64,000 nucleotides of DNA from Euryarchaeota archaeon UBA605 (GTDB lineage: Archaea > Thermoplasmatota > Poseidoniia > Poseidoniales > Thalassarchaeaceae), in the NCBI GenBank assembly GCA_002504905.1, contig DATY01000019.1, positions 1-64,000 on the forward strand. The letters are read 5' to 3'. This document shows positions 46,563-56,500 of the stretch, in pieces; position 1 is the stretch's first letter, and every line of letters begins with the position of its first letter. The notes under the pieces are model-generated. The model made no database searches, was not told the DNA's origin, and worked only from the letters and a program-made list of their open reading frames with translations. A program made the position numbers and the translations under genes.

Positions 46563-46611
46563 AAAGTGAAAAAAAGTATTTCAGCCTATCAGTTACCCTT
46601 TTTTTCACTTT
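46563..46611 (-). terminator. Inverted repeat with T tract after initiator tRNA
   Basis: AAAGTGAAAAAAAG (46563-46576) and CTTTTTTTCACTTT (46598-46611) form a perfect 14-bp stem around a 21-base loop. On the minus strand, the direction of the tRNA, it starts 18 bases after the CCA and ends in a T7 tract, as expected of an archaeal terminator, and it lies before the radA promoter. Confidence 0.6.
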
Positions 46612-46631
46612 CAGTTTATTTTCAGTTTTGG

Positions 46632-46706
46632 TATCGAGTGGTGGATTTGAACCACCGGTCTCCGGGTTATGAGCCCGACGAGATAACCTGACTACTCCAA
46701 CTCGAT
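46632..46706 (-). tRNA. Initiator tRNA-Met (anticodon CAT)
   Basis: On the minus strand the acceptor stem is ATCGAGT / ACTCGAT, the anticodon stem TCGGG/CCCGG with loop CTCATAA, and the T-arm GGTGG-TTCAAAT-CCACC. CCA is encoded directly after it (46629-46631). The A1-U72 pair and three stacked G-C pairs in the anticodon stem (29-31/39-41) are hallmarks of archaeal initiator tRNA, so I call initiator rather than elongator Met or Ile2. A TATA-like TCAAATAAGT (46725-46734, minus) lies about 25 bases upstream. Confidence 0.9.
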
Positions 46707-46815
46707 AGTCTGCCCTGAGGCCTTACTTATTTGAAGACGTCTAGAAAGATTTTTGCACATTTACATATGATAACAGTCATGTGGTGTCAGTTAACCCGAG
46801 TATATTGGAGACGCT

Positions 46816-48174
46816 ATGAAAGGTAGATTACTAGTACAAAACGCGATGATGGTTCTTCCTAATAGGATTGTCCAAGGTGATCTACGTGTCAGCAATGGCT
46901 TAATCAAAACTATAGCTCCTATGGGAGGCCTTCAACCTGAAATGGATGAAGTGATTATAGATGCTACTGGGCTACACTTATTGCCGGGTGCGATTGATCC
47001 TCATGTTCACTTTCGAGATCCGGGAAATCCAGAAAAAGAAGATCTAGAAAGTGGAAGTAGAGCAGCAGCAGCAGGAGGAATTACTTCATTTTTGGATATG
47101 CCGAATACATCTCCTAATGCAACTAATCGATTAGCCATAGAAGAAAAAATAAATCAAGCTCAGAAAAAGGCGGTTACTCACCATGGATTTTTCATTGGTG
47201 CTACGAATAACAATATTTCAGACCTACAAAATGTTGAAGGAATGGATGGAGTCTGTGGAATCAAAATTTTCATGGGAAGTAGTACAGGAGATTTACTGGT
47301 TCATGAACAAAAATATCTAGAAAATATATTTGCAAATACCGGAGGAATTATTGCCACTCATGCAGAAGATGAAAAAAGGTTACAATCAAGAATTTCAAAA
47401 TATAAGCACCGAAAGGACATTGCAGCACATGCTGAATGTAGAGACATTGAATGCGCACTAATAGCTACAAAAAGAGCGTCTGCTTTAGCTAAGGATTATG
47501 ATCATCGCTTACATATTGTTCATTTGACAAGTGGGAAAGAGGCAGATTGGTTGGCATCCAATAAAGGAGATTTAATCACTACAGAAGTTTGTACACAGCA
47601 CCTTACTTTCAATCAAGATGATGTTGAAAAACTTGGAGTTCGAGCATTAATGAATCCCCCAATAAGATATACAGAAGACAGAGAAAAACTTTGGAATAGA
47701 CTCAAGGATGGAACTATTGATTGCATCGTTACTGACCATGCTCCTCATACTTTAGAATCAAAATCAGTCGGATTTCCGAATGCCCCTGCTGGAATGCCCG
47801 GAGTAGAAACATCACTCCCTCTAATGCTTACACACGCTGTGGAAGGAAAGTGTTCAGTATCTGAAGTTGTAAAATGGATGTGCGCTGGTCCTGCCAAAGT
47901 TTACGGAATTAAAAATAAAGGACATCTTAAAGAAGGATATGATGGAGATTTAGCTCTAGTTGATTTAGAAAATCGTAGGATTATTCAAGACTCTGACACA
48001 TGGACTAAAGTTGGTTGGACTCCATATCAAGGAATGGAACTAACAGGATGGCCGATGTATACAATTGTAGATGGTAATGTAGTTCATACACGTGACCCTG
48101 AAGGGCCCCTAAGAGGGAATTCTATTTCTCTCCCAGGTAGTAATGGTAGAGTCTTGGAGTTCAACAAAATTTAA
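46816..48174 (+). CDS. pyrC: Dihydroorotase
   Basis: Closes carbamoyl aspartate to dihydroorotate in pyrimidine synthesis. Zinc ligands are D61, H63 and H65 in GAIDPHVHFRDPG; the carboxylated Lys region is GIKIFMGSSTGDLL; further ligands lie in IATHAEDE, HIVHLTSGKE and CIVTDHAPHT. MPNTSPNATN and the N-terminal small beta domain complete the amidohydrolase pattern of type I dihydroorotase. 452 residues, full length. The start is ATG 46816. No other pyr genes are adjacent. Allantoinase is related, but the overall motif set fits dihydroorotase. Confidence 0.92.
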   Translation: MKGRLLVQNAMMVLPNRIVQGDLRVSNGLIKTIAPMGGLQPEMDEVIIDATGLHLLPGAIDPHVHFRDPGNPEKEDLESGSRAAAAGGITSFLDMPNTSPNATNRLAIEEKINQAQKKAVTHHGFFIGATNNNISDLQNVEGMDGVCGIKIFMGSSTGDLLVHEQKYLENIFANTGGIIATHAEDEKRLQSRISKYKHRKDIAAHAECRDIECALIATKRASALAKDYDHRLHIVHLTSGKEADWLASNKGDLITTEVCTQHLTFNQDDVEKLGVRALMNPPIRYTEDREKLWNRLKDGTIDCIVTDHAPHTLESKSVGFPNAPAGMPGVETSLPLMLTHAVEGKCSVSEVVKWMCAGPAKVYGIKNKGHLKEGYDGDLALVDLENRRIIQDSDTWTKVGWTPYQGMELTGWPMYTIVDGNVVHTRDPEGPLRGNSISLPGSNGRVLEFNKI

Positions 48175-48243
48175 TTCCTACAGGTTTCACCTTCTGGACC
48201 ATCTGACATGACCATCAGATTATGAATAAGTTGGTATATTGAT

Positions 48244-48423
48244 TTACAATGTATTAGGAGAATTAGGAATTAATGTTATTGTTACCGGGTCTACCTCCTC
48301 AGATTCTTCATCATCCATGGCAGTCGATGTTTCAACGGCTACATCGCTTTCAGCGGAGCCGAGGCTTTGAGTGCCGGCTAAAAAAATCAGCGCAGCAAGT
48401 TGTATGTTCAATTCCTGATCCAT
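48244..48423 (-). CDS. Putative small secreted acidic protein (59 residues)
   Basis: ATG at 48423 opens 59 codons ending in TAA 48244-48246. The start MDQELNIQLAALIFLAGTQ is followed by SLGSAES, which resembles a short signal peptide with small residues before a cut site; the rest is strongly acidic (MDDEESEEVD). The coding stretch has more G and C than the AT-rich DNA on its 5' side, and a TATA-like box sits about 30 bases before the ATG. No family recognised. The acidic residues in front of the hydrophobic stretch are not typical of signal peptides, so real translation is uncertain. Confidence 0.45.
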   Translation of the reverse strand: MDQELNIQLAALIFLAGTQSLGSAESDVAVETSTAMDDEESEEVDPVTITLIPNSPNTL

Positions 48424-48716
48424 CGATACTCATTTTGATGATACATACTTAATATAAATCACTATTTGAGTCATACTTGCATCAAGAGAGAAAATCGTTT
48501 AAAATTAGCATTATTCAATAATTTCTAATGAATAAGACGATTTTAAACCATTATTTATTAAATCAGCTAATTTTTACTTAGGTCTTTTAGAAAAATTATT
48601 ACCATTAATATACTCATATTTCCTTAGTTCTGTGATATGATAAACTTGGTTAATTGTTTTGACATCTATAATCGTCGTGTTGAAGAAGTGATGCTCTTGT
48701 GTAGGGGTGAAAACTG
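48424..48716. promoter_or_regulatory. AT-rich intergenic region with promoter element and inverted repeat
   Basis: No gene seen. On the minus strand TTTATATT (48451-48458) is placed about 30 bases before the small ORF's ATG, fitting a leaderless transcript. Further right, GTTTAAAAT (48497-48505) and ATTTTAAAC (48540-48548) form a 9-bp inverted repeat that brackets a second small one (ATTATT-C-AATAAT). GGGGTG (48703-48708) precedes the aminopeptidase start at 48717. Confidence 0.4.
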
Positions 48717-49751
48717 ATGAGCGAGTACCAGCGAAATGAAGATGAAGGTTCGGAAGAATTTGTTGAATCTATGTTGACTTCTGCCCGTTCAGTGATACGT
48801 ACTTGCCTACAAATGAGGTCTTTCGAAACCATATTAATAGTTACAGATCCTGAAAGTTCGGTTATCGGGAGAGCATTGTATGAAGCTTCAGCAGAAGTAA
48901 CTGACAGAACTCTAATGATGATGATGCCAACGTCTCATAAAAAAGGGAGTGAACCCCCAGATTATGTTGCTGAATTGATGAGAAAACAAGATGTTGTTAT
49001 TCTCGCCACTAAAAGTTCGATGACACACACTAAAGCTAGAATAAATGCATCAAGAACTGGTAGAACAAGAATTATTTCTATGCCAGGCATTAGTGAGTTA
49101 ATGTTTTCAACTGGTGGAATGACTGCAGATTACAACGCTCTACAAAAAGAATTGTCAGGACTGACATCATTGTTTAGGAGAAAAAGAGATGTGAAAGTAA
49201 CTTCTCCAGCAGGTACTGATATCACGTTCAGTATTGGGGCAAAGTGGAGAACAGATGATAATGGAATTTGCAATAGGCCAGGACAAGTAATGAATTTACC
49301 GTCAGGAAGAGTTTTCGTATTTCCAAAAGAAGAAACAATGAACGGGAAAATAGTCATTGATGGTTCTTGGGAAGGAGCAATAGTTGATGAGCCAATTGTA
49401 ATGGAAATTGAAAATGGAGTTGTTACTAATATATCTGAAAGCGGTTTCACTGAAGAAATAAACTCAACTTTTGATGAATTAAGTAAATCTTTGAATAAGA
49501 ACAAAGCAGCAATAGTAAAAACAGTTGCAGAGTTTGGATTTGGAATGAATGCGAGAGCTAAAGTAATCGGAAATTTACTTGAAGATCAAGTAGTTCGTGG
49601 GGCTGCACACTTCATTCTGGGCGACAATTCGGCATATGGTGGTAAAAACAACATAGGTTTGCAAATGAGAGGAGTGATTTTGAAGCCAACAATTGAATTA
49701 AAAGATGTAGATTTAGTAAAGGACGGAAAAATAATTGCTCGTAGGAGCTGA
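48717..49751 (+). CDS. Aminopeptidase (M29/AmpS-like, COG2309 family)
   Basis: 344 residues. The pattern is that of the leucyl aminopeptidase/aminopeptidase T group: SVIRTCLQMRSFETILIVTD at the N-terminus, DVVILATKSSMTHTKARI, GQVMNLPSGRVFVFPKEET and VAEFGFGMNARAKVIGNLLE, then HFILGDNSAYGG. The conserved Glu, His and Asp residues of the two-metal site are recognisable in these blocks. It should release N-terminal residues from peptides in the cytoplasm. The stop is 5 bases before the next gene, so they probably form an operon. Confidence 0.87.
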   Translation: MSEYQRNEDEGSEEFVESMLTSARSVIRTCLQMRSFETILIVTDPESSVIGRALYEASAEVTDRTLMMMMPTSHKKGSEPPDYVAELMRKQDVVILATKSSMTHTKARINASRTGRTRIISMPGISELMFSTGGMTADYNALQKELSGLTSLFRRKRDVKVTSPAGTDITFSIGAKWRTDDNGICNRPGQVMNLPSGRVFVFPKEETMNGKIVIDGSWEGAIVDEPIVMEIENGVVTNISESGFTEEINSTFDELSKSLNKNKAAIVKTVAEFGFGMNARAKVIGNLLEDQVVRGAAHFILGDNSAYGGKNNIGLQMRGVILKPTIELKDVDLVKDGKIIARRS

Positions 49752-49756
49752 TAACA

Positions 49757-50362
49757 ATGAGAGCTTTTCTTTGGTGTAATGGTGAAAAACCTGATAAAGA
49801 AATTATTTCTAATTTAGGAAATATTTCTCCACTGTTCGGAGTTGACGGTGGAGGAAATAAGGCTAAGTCATTTGGATTTGATGTTAAAGAAATATTAGGA
49901 GACTTAGACTCTGTTGTAAATGATGATCAGGTAACTAAAACAACTCTTCTTGAAAATCAAAATCTTAGTGATTTAACCAAGGCTATCAATGAATTAGAAA
50001 AAAGAGGATTCTCAGAATTTGATATCTTAGGAGTTGATGGAGGAGATACAGGGCACATATTAGGAATATGGGGTTCTTTAGCTGAGATCTCTGAAAACCT
50101 AGTAATCAGACTCCATCATCAAAACTCTACGACTTATAGAATTACTACCGAATTAAGAAACTTCAAAATAGATGTTGATAAAGATAGATTATTTTCAATA
50201 TTTGCCCTTACAAAATGTCAAAATGTATGTGTCAAAGGTGCTGAATGGGAGATTTTCAATGAAGAGTTCGATTTATCGACTAAAGGCCTTCATAACAGAG
50301 GTTTGGGAAACACAATAACAATAAGTGTAGAAGGAATTCTAGTGCTAATTATTCAGAACTAA
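49757..50362 (+). CDS. Thiamine pyrophosphokinase-like protein
   Basis: 201 residues. FGVDGGGNKAKSFGFDVKEILGDLDSV matches the ATP/thiamine-binding core of thiamine pyrophosphokinases, NLSDLTKAINEL the acidic helix that follows (TDL in true kinases, here SDL), and VDGGDTGHILGIWGSL the next block. The C-terminal beta-sandwich is present (CVKGAEWEIFNEEFDLSTKG). The family makes thiamine diphosphate from thiamine and ATP, the cofactor of KorAB. Divergence at a few positions leaves a different but related substrate possible. Confidence 0.75.
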   Translation: MRAFLWCNGEKPDKEIISNLGNISPLFGVDGGGNKAKSFGFDVKEILGDLDSVVNDDQVTKTTLLENQNLSDLTKAINELEKRGFSEFDILGVDGGDTGHILGIWGSLAEISENLVIRLHHQNSTTYRITTELRNFKIDVDKDRLFSIFALTKCQNVCVKGAEWEIFNEEFDLSTKGLHNRGLGNTITISVEGILVLIIQN

Positions 50363-51424
50363 TCATTCCTCTTCTGTATATGGAGTTGGGTTTTGAGAAA
50401 GTAACATTGCTATAGGCCTTGTACGAGGGTCACTCTCTAAAGCGATTTTCATAATTACCGCAAGTGGGACACCGAGTACTGCGCCCATCAAACCCCAAGC
50501 CCATCCCCAAAATGCAACTAGTATCAATAACACTATTGGAGACATATCAAGTCTCTGACCCGCTAATTGCGGCTCAACAAATGCACCCCAAGCCTGTTGA
50601 TTAGCGATTAATAGAGCAATCATTAGTAGAGCCATGCCTGGCTCTAACAGAATCAATGCCAATATCCCAGGTGGAATCATAGAAATTAGAGCACCGATAT
50701 AGGGTATGAAATCCAAAAAGAAAGTTATTGATGCCCAAAGAAACCACCCTGGTATATCTAGTTGATATAGGATTATTGCTGCAATTACAGCTTGTCCAAA
50801 AGCAACTGTTGCTCTAGTGATAACATAAGTATTGATTCCCTCACCCGAATTAGAAGCAATTTTTTTGAAACGACTGACTTCATCAGGATAGGCGGCTTTA
50901 ATTCGATTAGGGAGAGTTTCTGCCTCAAGAATAATGAATAAAAGAAAAATAAATACAGTGGCTGCACTGGCGGTGAATCCTGCTATTGATCCTACGAAAT
51001 CTGTAGCAAAAGTTGTAATTACATCAATACTGACCAGTTCGGTTAAACCTGACGTATCTATCTCGTAACCAAATATTTTTTGATTTTCAAGACGCGACAT
51101 TTTTTCCGTAAAAGCTTCAGTAATCCTATCTTGTGTGTCTACTTGGGTAAATTCAGTCAAATTCCAATAAAGAATTTGAGAAGCGAAGAATACAAGCAGC
51201 CCGATTATGCTTAGTAATCCTCCATAGGCCAATAAAGGGTGTCCGAATCTTTGCTCTAACCAATTGGCTGGAGGTCTGATTAATAAGAAAAGTAAAGTTG
51301 CAATTACTAGTGGTTGAATTACCGCCTTAAGATGGATAATTGCCAATATAGATATTAATAAAATTACAAGTATATCGGAAACTGTACTTACTGGAATTCC
51401 CTTGAATGCCTTAGTAGATGCCAT
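50363..51424 (-). CDS. AI-2E family transporter (PerM/TqsA-like)
   Basis: About 353 residues with eight hydrophobic segments. Typical features are two helices at the start (ILVILLISILAIIHLKAVIQ, LVIATLLFLLIRPP), a soluble loop, ATVAFGQAVIAAIILYQLDIPG, FLDFIPYIGALISMIPPGILAL and a final GVPLAVIMKIALES. The family exports small molecules in bacteria; some members are Na+/H+ antiporters. I use ATG 51424; the longer frame to 51493 overlaps the glycosyltransferase end. It shares the stop region with the TPK-like gene on the other strand, with no gap. Confidence 0.9.
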   Translation of the reverse strand: MASTKAFKGIPVSTVSDILVILLISILAIIHLKAVIQPLVIATLLFLLIRPPANWLEQRFGHPLLAYGGLLSIIGLLVFFASQILYWNLTEFTQVDTQDRITEAFTEKMSRLENQKIFGYEIDTSGLTELVSIDVITTFATDFVGSIAGFTASAATVFIFLLFIILEAETLPNRIKAAYPDEVSRFKKIASNSGEGINTYVITRATVAFGQAVIAAIILYQLDIPGWFLWASITFFLDFIPYIGALISMIPPGILALILLEPGMALLMIALLIANQQAWGAFVEPQLAGQRLDMSPIVLLILVAFWGWAWGLMGAVLGVPLAVIMKIALESDPRTRPIAMLLSQNPTPYTEEE

Positions 51425-51476
51425 GTGTGTCCCCAACCCTCCGAAGACTTCTAACTGATGAAGGGTTTCCCGGTAA

Positions 51477-52688
51477 TTACACAATTCGTTCATAAATTTC
51501 TATGAATTGATCTGCATCGATCTCATAAGTAAAATTCTCAAGAACTCTTTTACGGCCAGCATCGCCTTTCTCCTTGAGTGATTTTTTGTCACTGATTTCT
51601 TTTAAGATTGTTTCAGACATTGAATTTATATTTCCCATTTCAAAAAGTGCACCTACTTCTGAATCTACCATCTCAGGCAATGGTCCATGATTAACAGTTA
51701 CAACTGGTGTACCAGAAGACATTGATTCTAGTGGGATCAATCCCTGTCCCTCATAATAAGAGGGGTAGACAGTTAAATCGGCATTTCTGAATAATTCTGC
51801 TAACTCTTCAAATGACATACCAGATTCAATATATACTGAGGACGATATACCAAGATTTTTTGCTTGATTGAGAAGACGTTTTCTTAGATGGCCTCGACCG
51901 ACAATTACTAATCTAGAGTTAGGAAAATTAGATTTAACCTGCGCAAATGCCTTCAACAATGATCCATATCCTTTTCTAGCAGCTAAACGACCTACTGCAA
52001 GTAATAATATATCGTCTTCTGAGCATCCAAAACGACTTCTCAGATCTTTGTTGAAATTTACAATAGGAGTGAACATTTGAGTATCAACACCCCAATAAAT
52101 TACTTCACAATCCCAATCTTTAGGAGGTGAATAGCGAGAAATGAAATCATTCTTAGTTGCTTCAGAATTTGCTACGCAAACATCTGAACCTAATAGTGCT
52201 TCATTTTCAAACCTAGCATATCTTCCAGACGTCAATAAAATTGCTAAATCGTTTGGGTTAGCCCATACGGCAGTTTCCTTCTGTTCTTTAGCGGTTAAGA
52301 GACCATCCTTTTCACCTAACCAAGAACCATGTAATGAAGATACTATTGGAGCCACATTTTTCTTACAATCAAGAAACTGTCTTCTACTCCATGAAATCAT
52401 TGGGCAATGTAAATGAACAACATCTACTGGATTGGATTTATTTAATTTCTTTAGCGCTCGAAGAGCAGAACGGCCGTAGGATCTGGTAAATTCCATTGGT
52501 ATCCTAAGCCATCCAACTGAAATAATTTCAACTCCAGAAACAGATGGTGAATTATTTCCTGCACCATTTCTTGTGATTATGGTAACACTATGGCCTCGTG
52601 AAGCTAATGCAGAAGAAAGATGGAAAACGGTTGACCCCATACCTCCCCAACGAGGTGGATATTCAGCGGACAACATCGCGATGTGCAT
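51477..52688 (-). CDS. Glycosyltransferase, GT-B fold, family 4-like
   Basis: 403 residues. The N-terminal domain begins AMLSAEYPPRWGGMGSTVF and includes HSVTIITRNG; the C-terminal domain has LLAVGRLAARKGYGSLLKAF, RLVIVGRGHLRKRLL and YPSYYEGQGLIPLESMSSG, the E-x7-E motif that holds the nucleotide sugar. It probably adds a sugar to a surface glycan, lipid or S-layer-type protein. It is divergent from the GT2 gene, with 103 bases between the starts, so the two may serve one pathway. Confidence 0.92.
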   Translation of the reverse strand: MHIAMLSAEYPPRWGGMGSTVFHLSSALASRGHSVTIITRNGAGNNSPSVSGVEIISVGWLRIPMEFTRSYGRSALRALKKLNKSNPVDVVHLHCPMISWSRRQFLDCKKNVAPIVSSLHGSWLGEKDGLLTAKEQKETAVWANPNDLAILLTSGRYARFENEALLGSDVCVANSEATKNDFISRYSPPKDWDCEVIYWGVDTQMFTPIVNFNKDLRSRFGCSEDDILLLAVGRLAARKGYGSLLKAFAQVKSNFPNSRLVIVGRGHLRKRLLNQAKNLGISSSVYIESGMSFEELAELFRNADLTVYPSYYEGQGLIPLESMSSGTPVVTVNHGPLPEMVDSEVGALFEMGNINSMSETILKEISDKKSLKEKGDAGRKRVLENFTYEIDADQFIEIYERIV

Positions 52689-52791
52689 ACACTATCGTGC
52701 CTGCGTCGAGTTCACCTGTTTTCAAGAGATTGGATACAGGACAGATAACAGTTTGATTCAAATCATGTATTAGTGTCGCAGATATGAGAAT

Positions 52792-53523
52792 ATGTCAGAT
52801 ACACTACCCGTCCACGTTACAGTAGTAATACCTACAAGAAATGAAGAGGCTGCAATAGTTGATACTATTCGTTCAATACCTAAAGGAGATTGGTGTGAAA
52901 AAATTGACTTCTTAATAATAGATGGAAACTCAACTGATAGAACAAGAGAGTTAGCCGAAGAAGAGGGAGCAGATGTCTATTTAGAGCCTAGAAAAGGATA
53001 TGGAAGAGCATATAAGACAGGTTTTGCAATGGCACCCGGAGAGATTATTGTAACAATGGATGCAGATTGCACATATCCAGGAGAAGAAGTACCTGCTCTT
53101 GTCAAAAAACTAATTGATGACGACTTACAGTGGATTACTTGCGATAGACTAAGACGAGCTGAAGAAGGTTCAATGCCAGGATTACATGGGTTTGGAAACT
53201 GGGTTCTATCAAAAACGGCTTCAATTCTATACTGGTATGGCATTCATGATTCTCAAAGTGGGATGTGGGTATTCAGAAAGTCGATCTTTGAAGATGATAG
53301 GGTTAGGCCAAAACATGATGGAATGCCACTATCTCAAGAATTTAAAATTAGAGCAAGGAGATACTTAGGTAAGAAGAAAACTGCTGAAGTCAGTGTTCCA
53401 TATAGGCCACGTGTTGGAGAGGCTGAAATTAATACATGGGGCGATGGATTACTAAATCTAAGATTCTTATTTACACACAGATTAGGTTTGACTCAACAAA
53501 AAACACCTTGGGGACCTGAATAA
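52792..53523 (+). CDS. Glycosyltransferase family 2 (dolichyl-phosphate sugar synthase-like)
   Basis: 243 residues. VTVVIPTRNEEAAIVDTIRS, IIDGNSTDRTRELAEE, GYGRAYKTGFAMAPGEIIV and TMDADCTYPGEEV (the DxD-like metal site) define a GT-A enzyme of the DPM/AglD type. No membrane helices, so it is a soluble or peripheral enzyme making a lipid-linked sugar at the cytoplasmic face. It fits N-glycosylation of the large surface proteins nearby. The TAA ends at 53523 and the next gene's stop on the other strand begins at 53524, with no spacer. Confidence 0.92.
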   Translation: MSDTLPVHVTVVIPTRNEEAAIVDTIRSIPKGDWCEKIDFLIIDGNSTDRTRELAEEEGADVYLEPRKGYGRAYKTGFAMAPGEIIVTMDADCTYPGEEVPALVKKLIDDDLQWITCDRLRRAEEGSMPGLHGFGNWVLSKTASILYWYGIHDSQSGMWVFRKSIFEDDRVRPKHDGMPLSQEFKIRARRYLGKKKTAEVSVPYRPRVGEAEINTWGDGLLNLRFLFTHRLGLTQQKTPWGPE

Positions 53524-56500
53524 TTATTCATTGAATTCATCATCTAATTCTCTAGGATCGAAAGTTGACCATGATTCTATCATCTCTAAATCCTTAGCTA
53601 ATTCTTTACGGCGTTGAGCTGTGTAAAATATTCCTAAAATTATTGAGATAGTTAATAATATCAATAATAGAGGAAGTCCCCCTGAAAATAACCAAGATAC
53701 AAGATTATTATCTTCATCTGATTCAATTGGTAATAATTCGATTAAGACGGGGCTAACAATCTCACCATCAATTGCCCAGACTTCTACTTTTGCTGTACCT
53801 CCATCATCAACTAGTAAAGCTGTCTGTAAGGACCAGATATTATCTCCGGCAATTAAATCTCCTTCTGAACCATCATCTCTTAATTCAAACTCTCTGTCAA
53901 TTTCCCCAGCTTTAAATTTAAAGAATAACATTTCAGTAGTTCCATCTAGATCATCTAATTTAACTGTAACAAAAATAGGATTTACTTCATTAAAAACTAA
54001 TGAATTTGGAGAAATTTTCAATTCTGATAAGACTGGAGAGCTGGCCCCTATAGTCAGATTAATTGAGATTGAATCAGATGCTCCTCTAGAATCAGTGACA
54101 ATTAGATTAATTCTCACAGGACCGGGGGGGAAATATACCGAAACTTGTTCCTTATCTCCAATTGATGTACCGTCACCAAGACTCCACTCATACAATATAA
54201 TGTCATAATCATAATCGAAAGATGGAGATGCATTGAGAATAATTTCTCTACCAGGAGGGATATATTGGCCATCATTAAAATCTCTAATTCCGGCAACTGG
54301 AGAAGTTTCAAGAACATTTAGAACCTGTTCAAAAATAGAAATCTTACCAGTAGAATCGGTTAGAATAAATGTAAGTAAATGATTACCTGCTGGTATGTAA
54401 TCATTATACCAATAATCAATTGTTTTATTCTCAAGAATTGGAGATTCTATCAAATCTGAAAAAATAGATACTATGAAATCATCTCCATCTGGATCGAAGG
54501 AGTCTCGGAAATCAAAAAGTACTGGTAAATTTGAATAGACATCAATATCATCTTCTGGTGAAGTCACAATAAGTACAGGAGCTGCTTCTTCAACAGTAAC
54601 CGTAATTGAATATTCTGCATTTCCTCCGTCTCCATCATCTATAATTAATGAAATCTCATGATTTCCTGCAGGCAGTCTTGCTTCAAATTTCCATTCAGAA
54701 CCTATTGGTTCAGAAATTAAGTTACTCTGCCATAAAACACTAACTAAATCTTTGCTAGAATCGGAAAAATGGTTACAAATTAAGCCTGTACTATTGTCTA
54801 AGTCTGTACATGCAATATCCCAATCTCCCGAACCAGATGCATCAAATGGAATTAGATTTCCTGAATCTGTCAAATATTCATCATTAGGGAAGGAAATTAG
54901 TGCTACTGGAGGGGAGTTTTCCACCGAAATGATTGATTCTGAGGAGGTCCATCTACCAGCATGATTTGGAATATCGTCACTAGCGTACATGGTAATCAAA
55001 TGGGTCCCCTTTGATAATGTCCCAGACCATTCAATTGAATCATCAGGAGTAAGGCCTGTGTGAATTAAACCATCAATATCACTCCAAAACTCGAATTTAA
55101 TTTCATCACCTTCAGGATCAAATGTCGCAGTTCCATCTAAGCTAAGAATATCTTGTGACTTCAAACCAGTCCTAACTATTTCAAAGGAAGCAGTAGGGAG
55201 TTCATTGAATAATTCTACATTGAATGTCCATGTAACTGGTGAATGAATACCATCAGTTGCATATACGGTTACAGAGAACTGATTTGGCGCAGAGGAGAAA
55301 GTTTTGTTAATCTGACCGGGACAGTCTGAAAGATATGTATCATTTTGTTCATAAGATGCCTTTATCCAACAACTTAATTCATCATTTTCTGGATCTGAGG
55401 TGCCCGTTAAATCAATATTTACGGAAGCTGTTTTTCCAAGATAAAGTGTACCCCAAGCAGAAATGTCAGGTGTTGTGTCTACAGTGAGTAAAGGAGGGCT
55501 ATTTGTTAATTCAATAGTACGAGTTTCGAGTGCACAGTTATTAGAAGTATCACATACCTCCAGAGTTATCTGATGTATTCCATCGGAAATACATTGAATA
55601 TTTCCATTAGCTATAATTACAGAATCATTAGAATTAATTGATTCACAAGATCCTGTAATTTCACCATCAATACTGCTGGTCCATCTAAATGAAATTAATT
55701 CATTATCTAAATCCCATGAAGCGCTAGCATCAAAGATAACTTCTGAACCACTTGCAAATACTTCATCATCAAAGGGTTGATTCCAGACGATAATAGGTGG
55801 CTGATTAGAAATTTCTAAGATACATGTCACAGAGATATCATTATTCAATTCAAATGAGTTGGAATCATTATGTATAGAATCATAGTCACATCCAGTATAT
55901 ACATTGTTCACATTAGACCAATTGTTAATTGGAGTCCATCTTTTACTAACAAATGGCCCCAAAACATCAATTCCTTCATATGGTAATGTGGTGGAATAAT
56001 CTGATTCAAATTGATCAAAAGATAAATTTACAGATGAATATGGAATATGATTCAAGTATTGATTTAATACATGTACCTCAACATTCCACATTATATCTAA
56101 TATACTGTCATTTGATGTAAATTCAATATTTTCTATTTCATCACTAGTTATTGAAGAAGAAATCCATCTAAGATGACTAGTTGTTTCAAAATCAAATTGT
56201 ACGCCATTACTTTCCCATGAAGAGAAACTCAAAGATGAAGGAGCTATGCTGTTGGAAATATTCACCACGCTATTCTTAAGACTGGTTGGAGCATTTGATA
56301 AATCTAAATTAATACCCTCTAATTGTGTATGATCTACTAATTGCCAAGCGAATGTATCTCCAACCATACATTCTGGATCTTGGGAGATATAGGAATCATT
56401 AATGTAAGAAATTAAATCGCCTTTTGCCGACCAATAAAAACCACAACCTCCAGTAGACAGATACAAAGAATTAATTTCTGCATCAACATTCTTTAATTTC

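Noticed and set aside
52689..52791. CCTGT / ACAGG arms between the two glycosyltransferase starts as an operator
   Set aside because: Arms are only five bases and the context is not otherwise symmetrical; likely chance.
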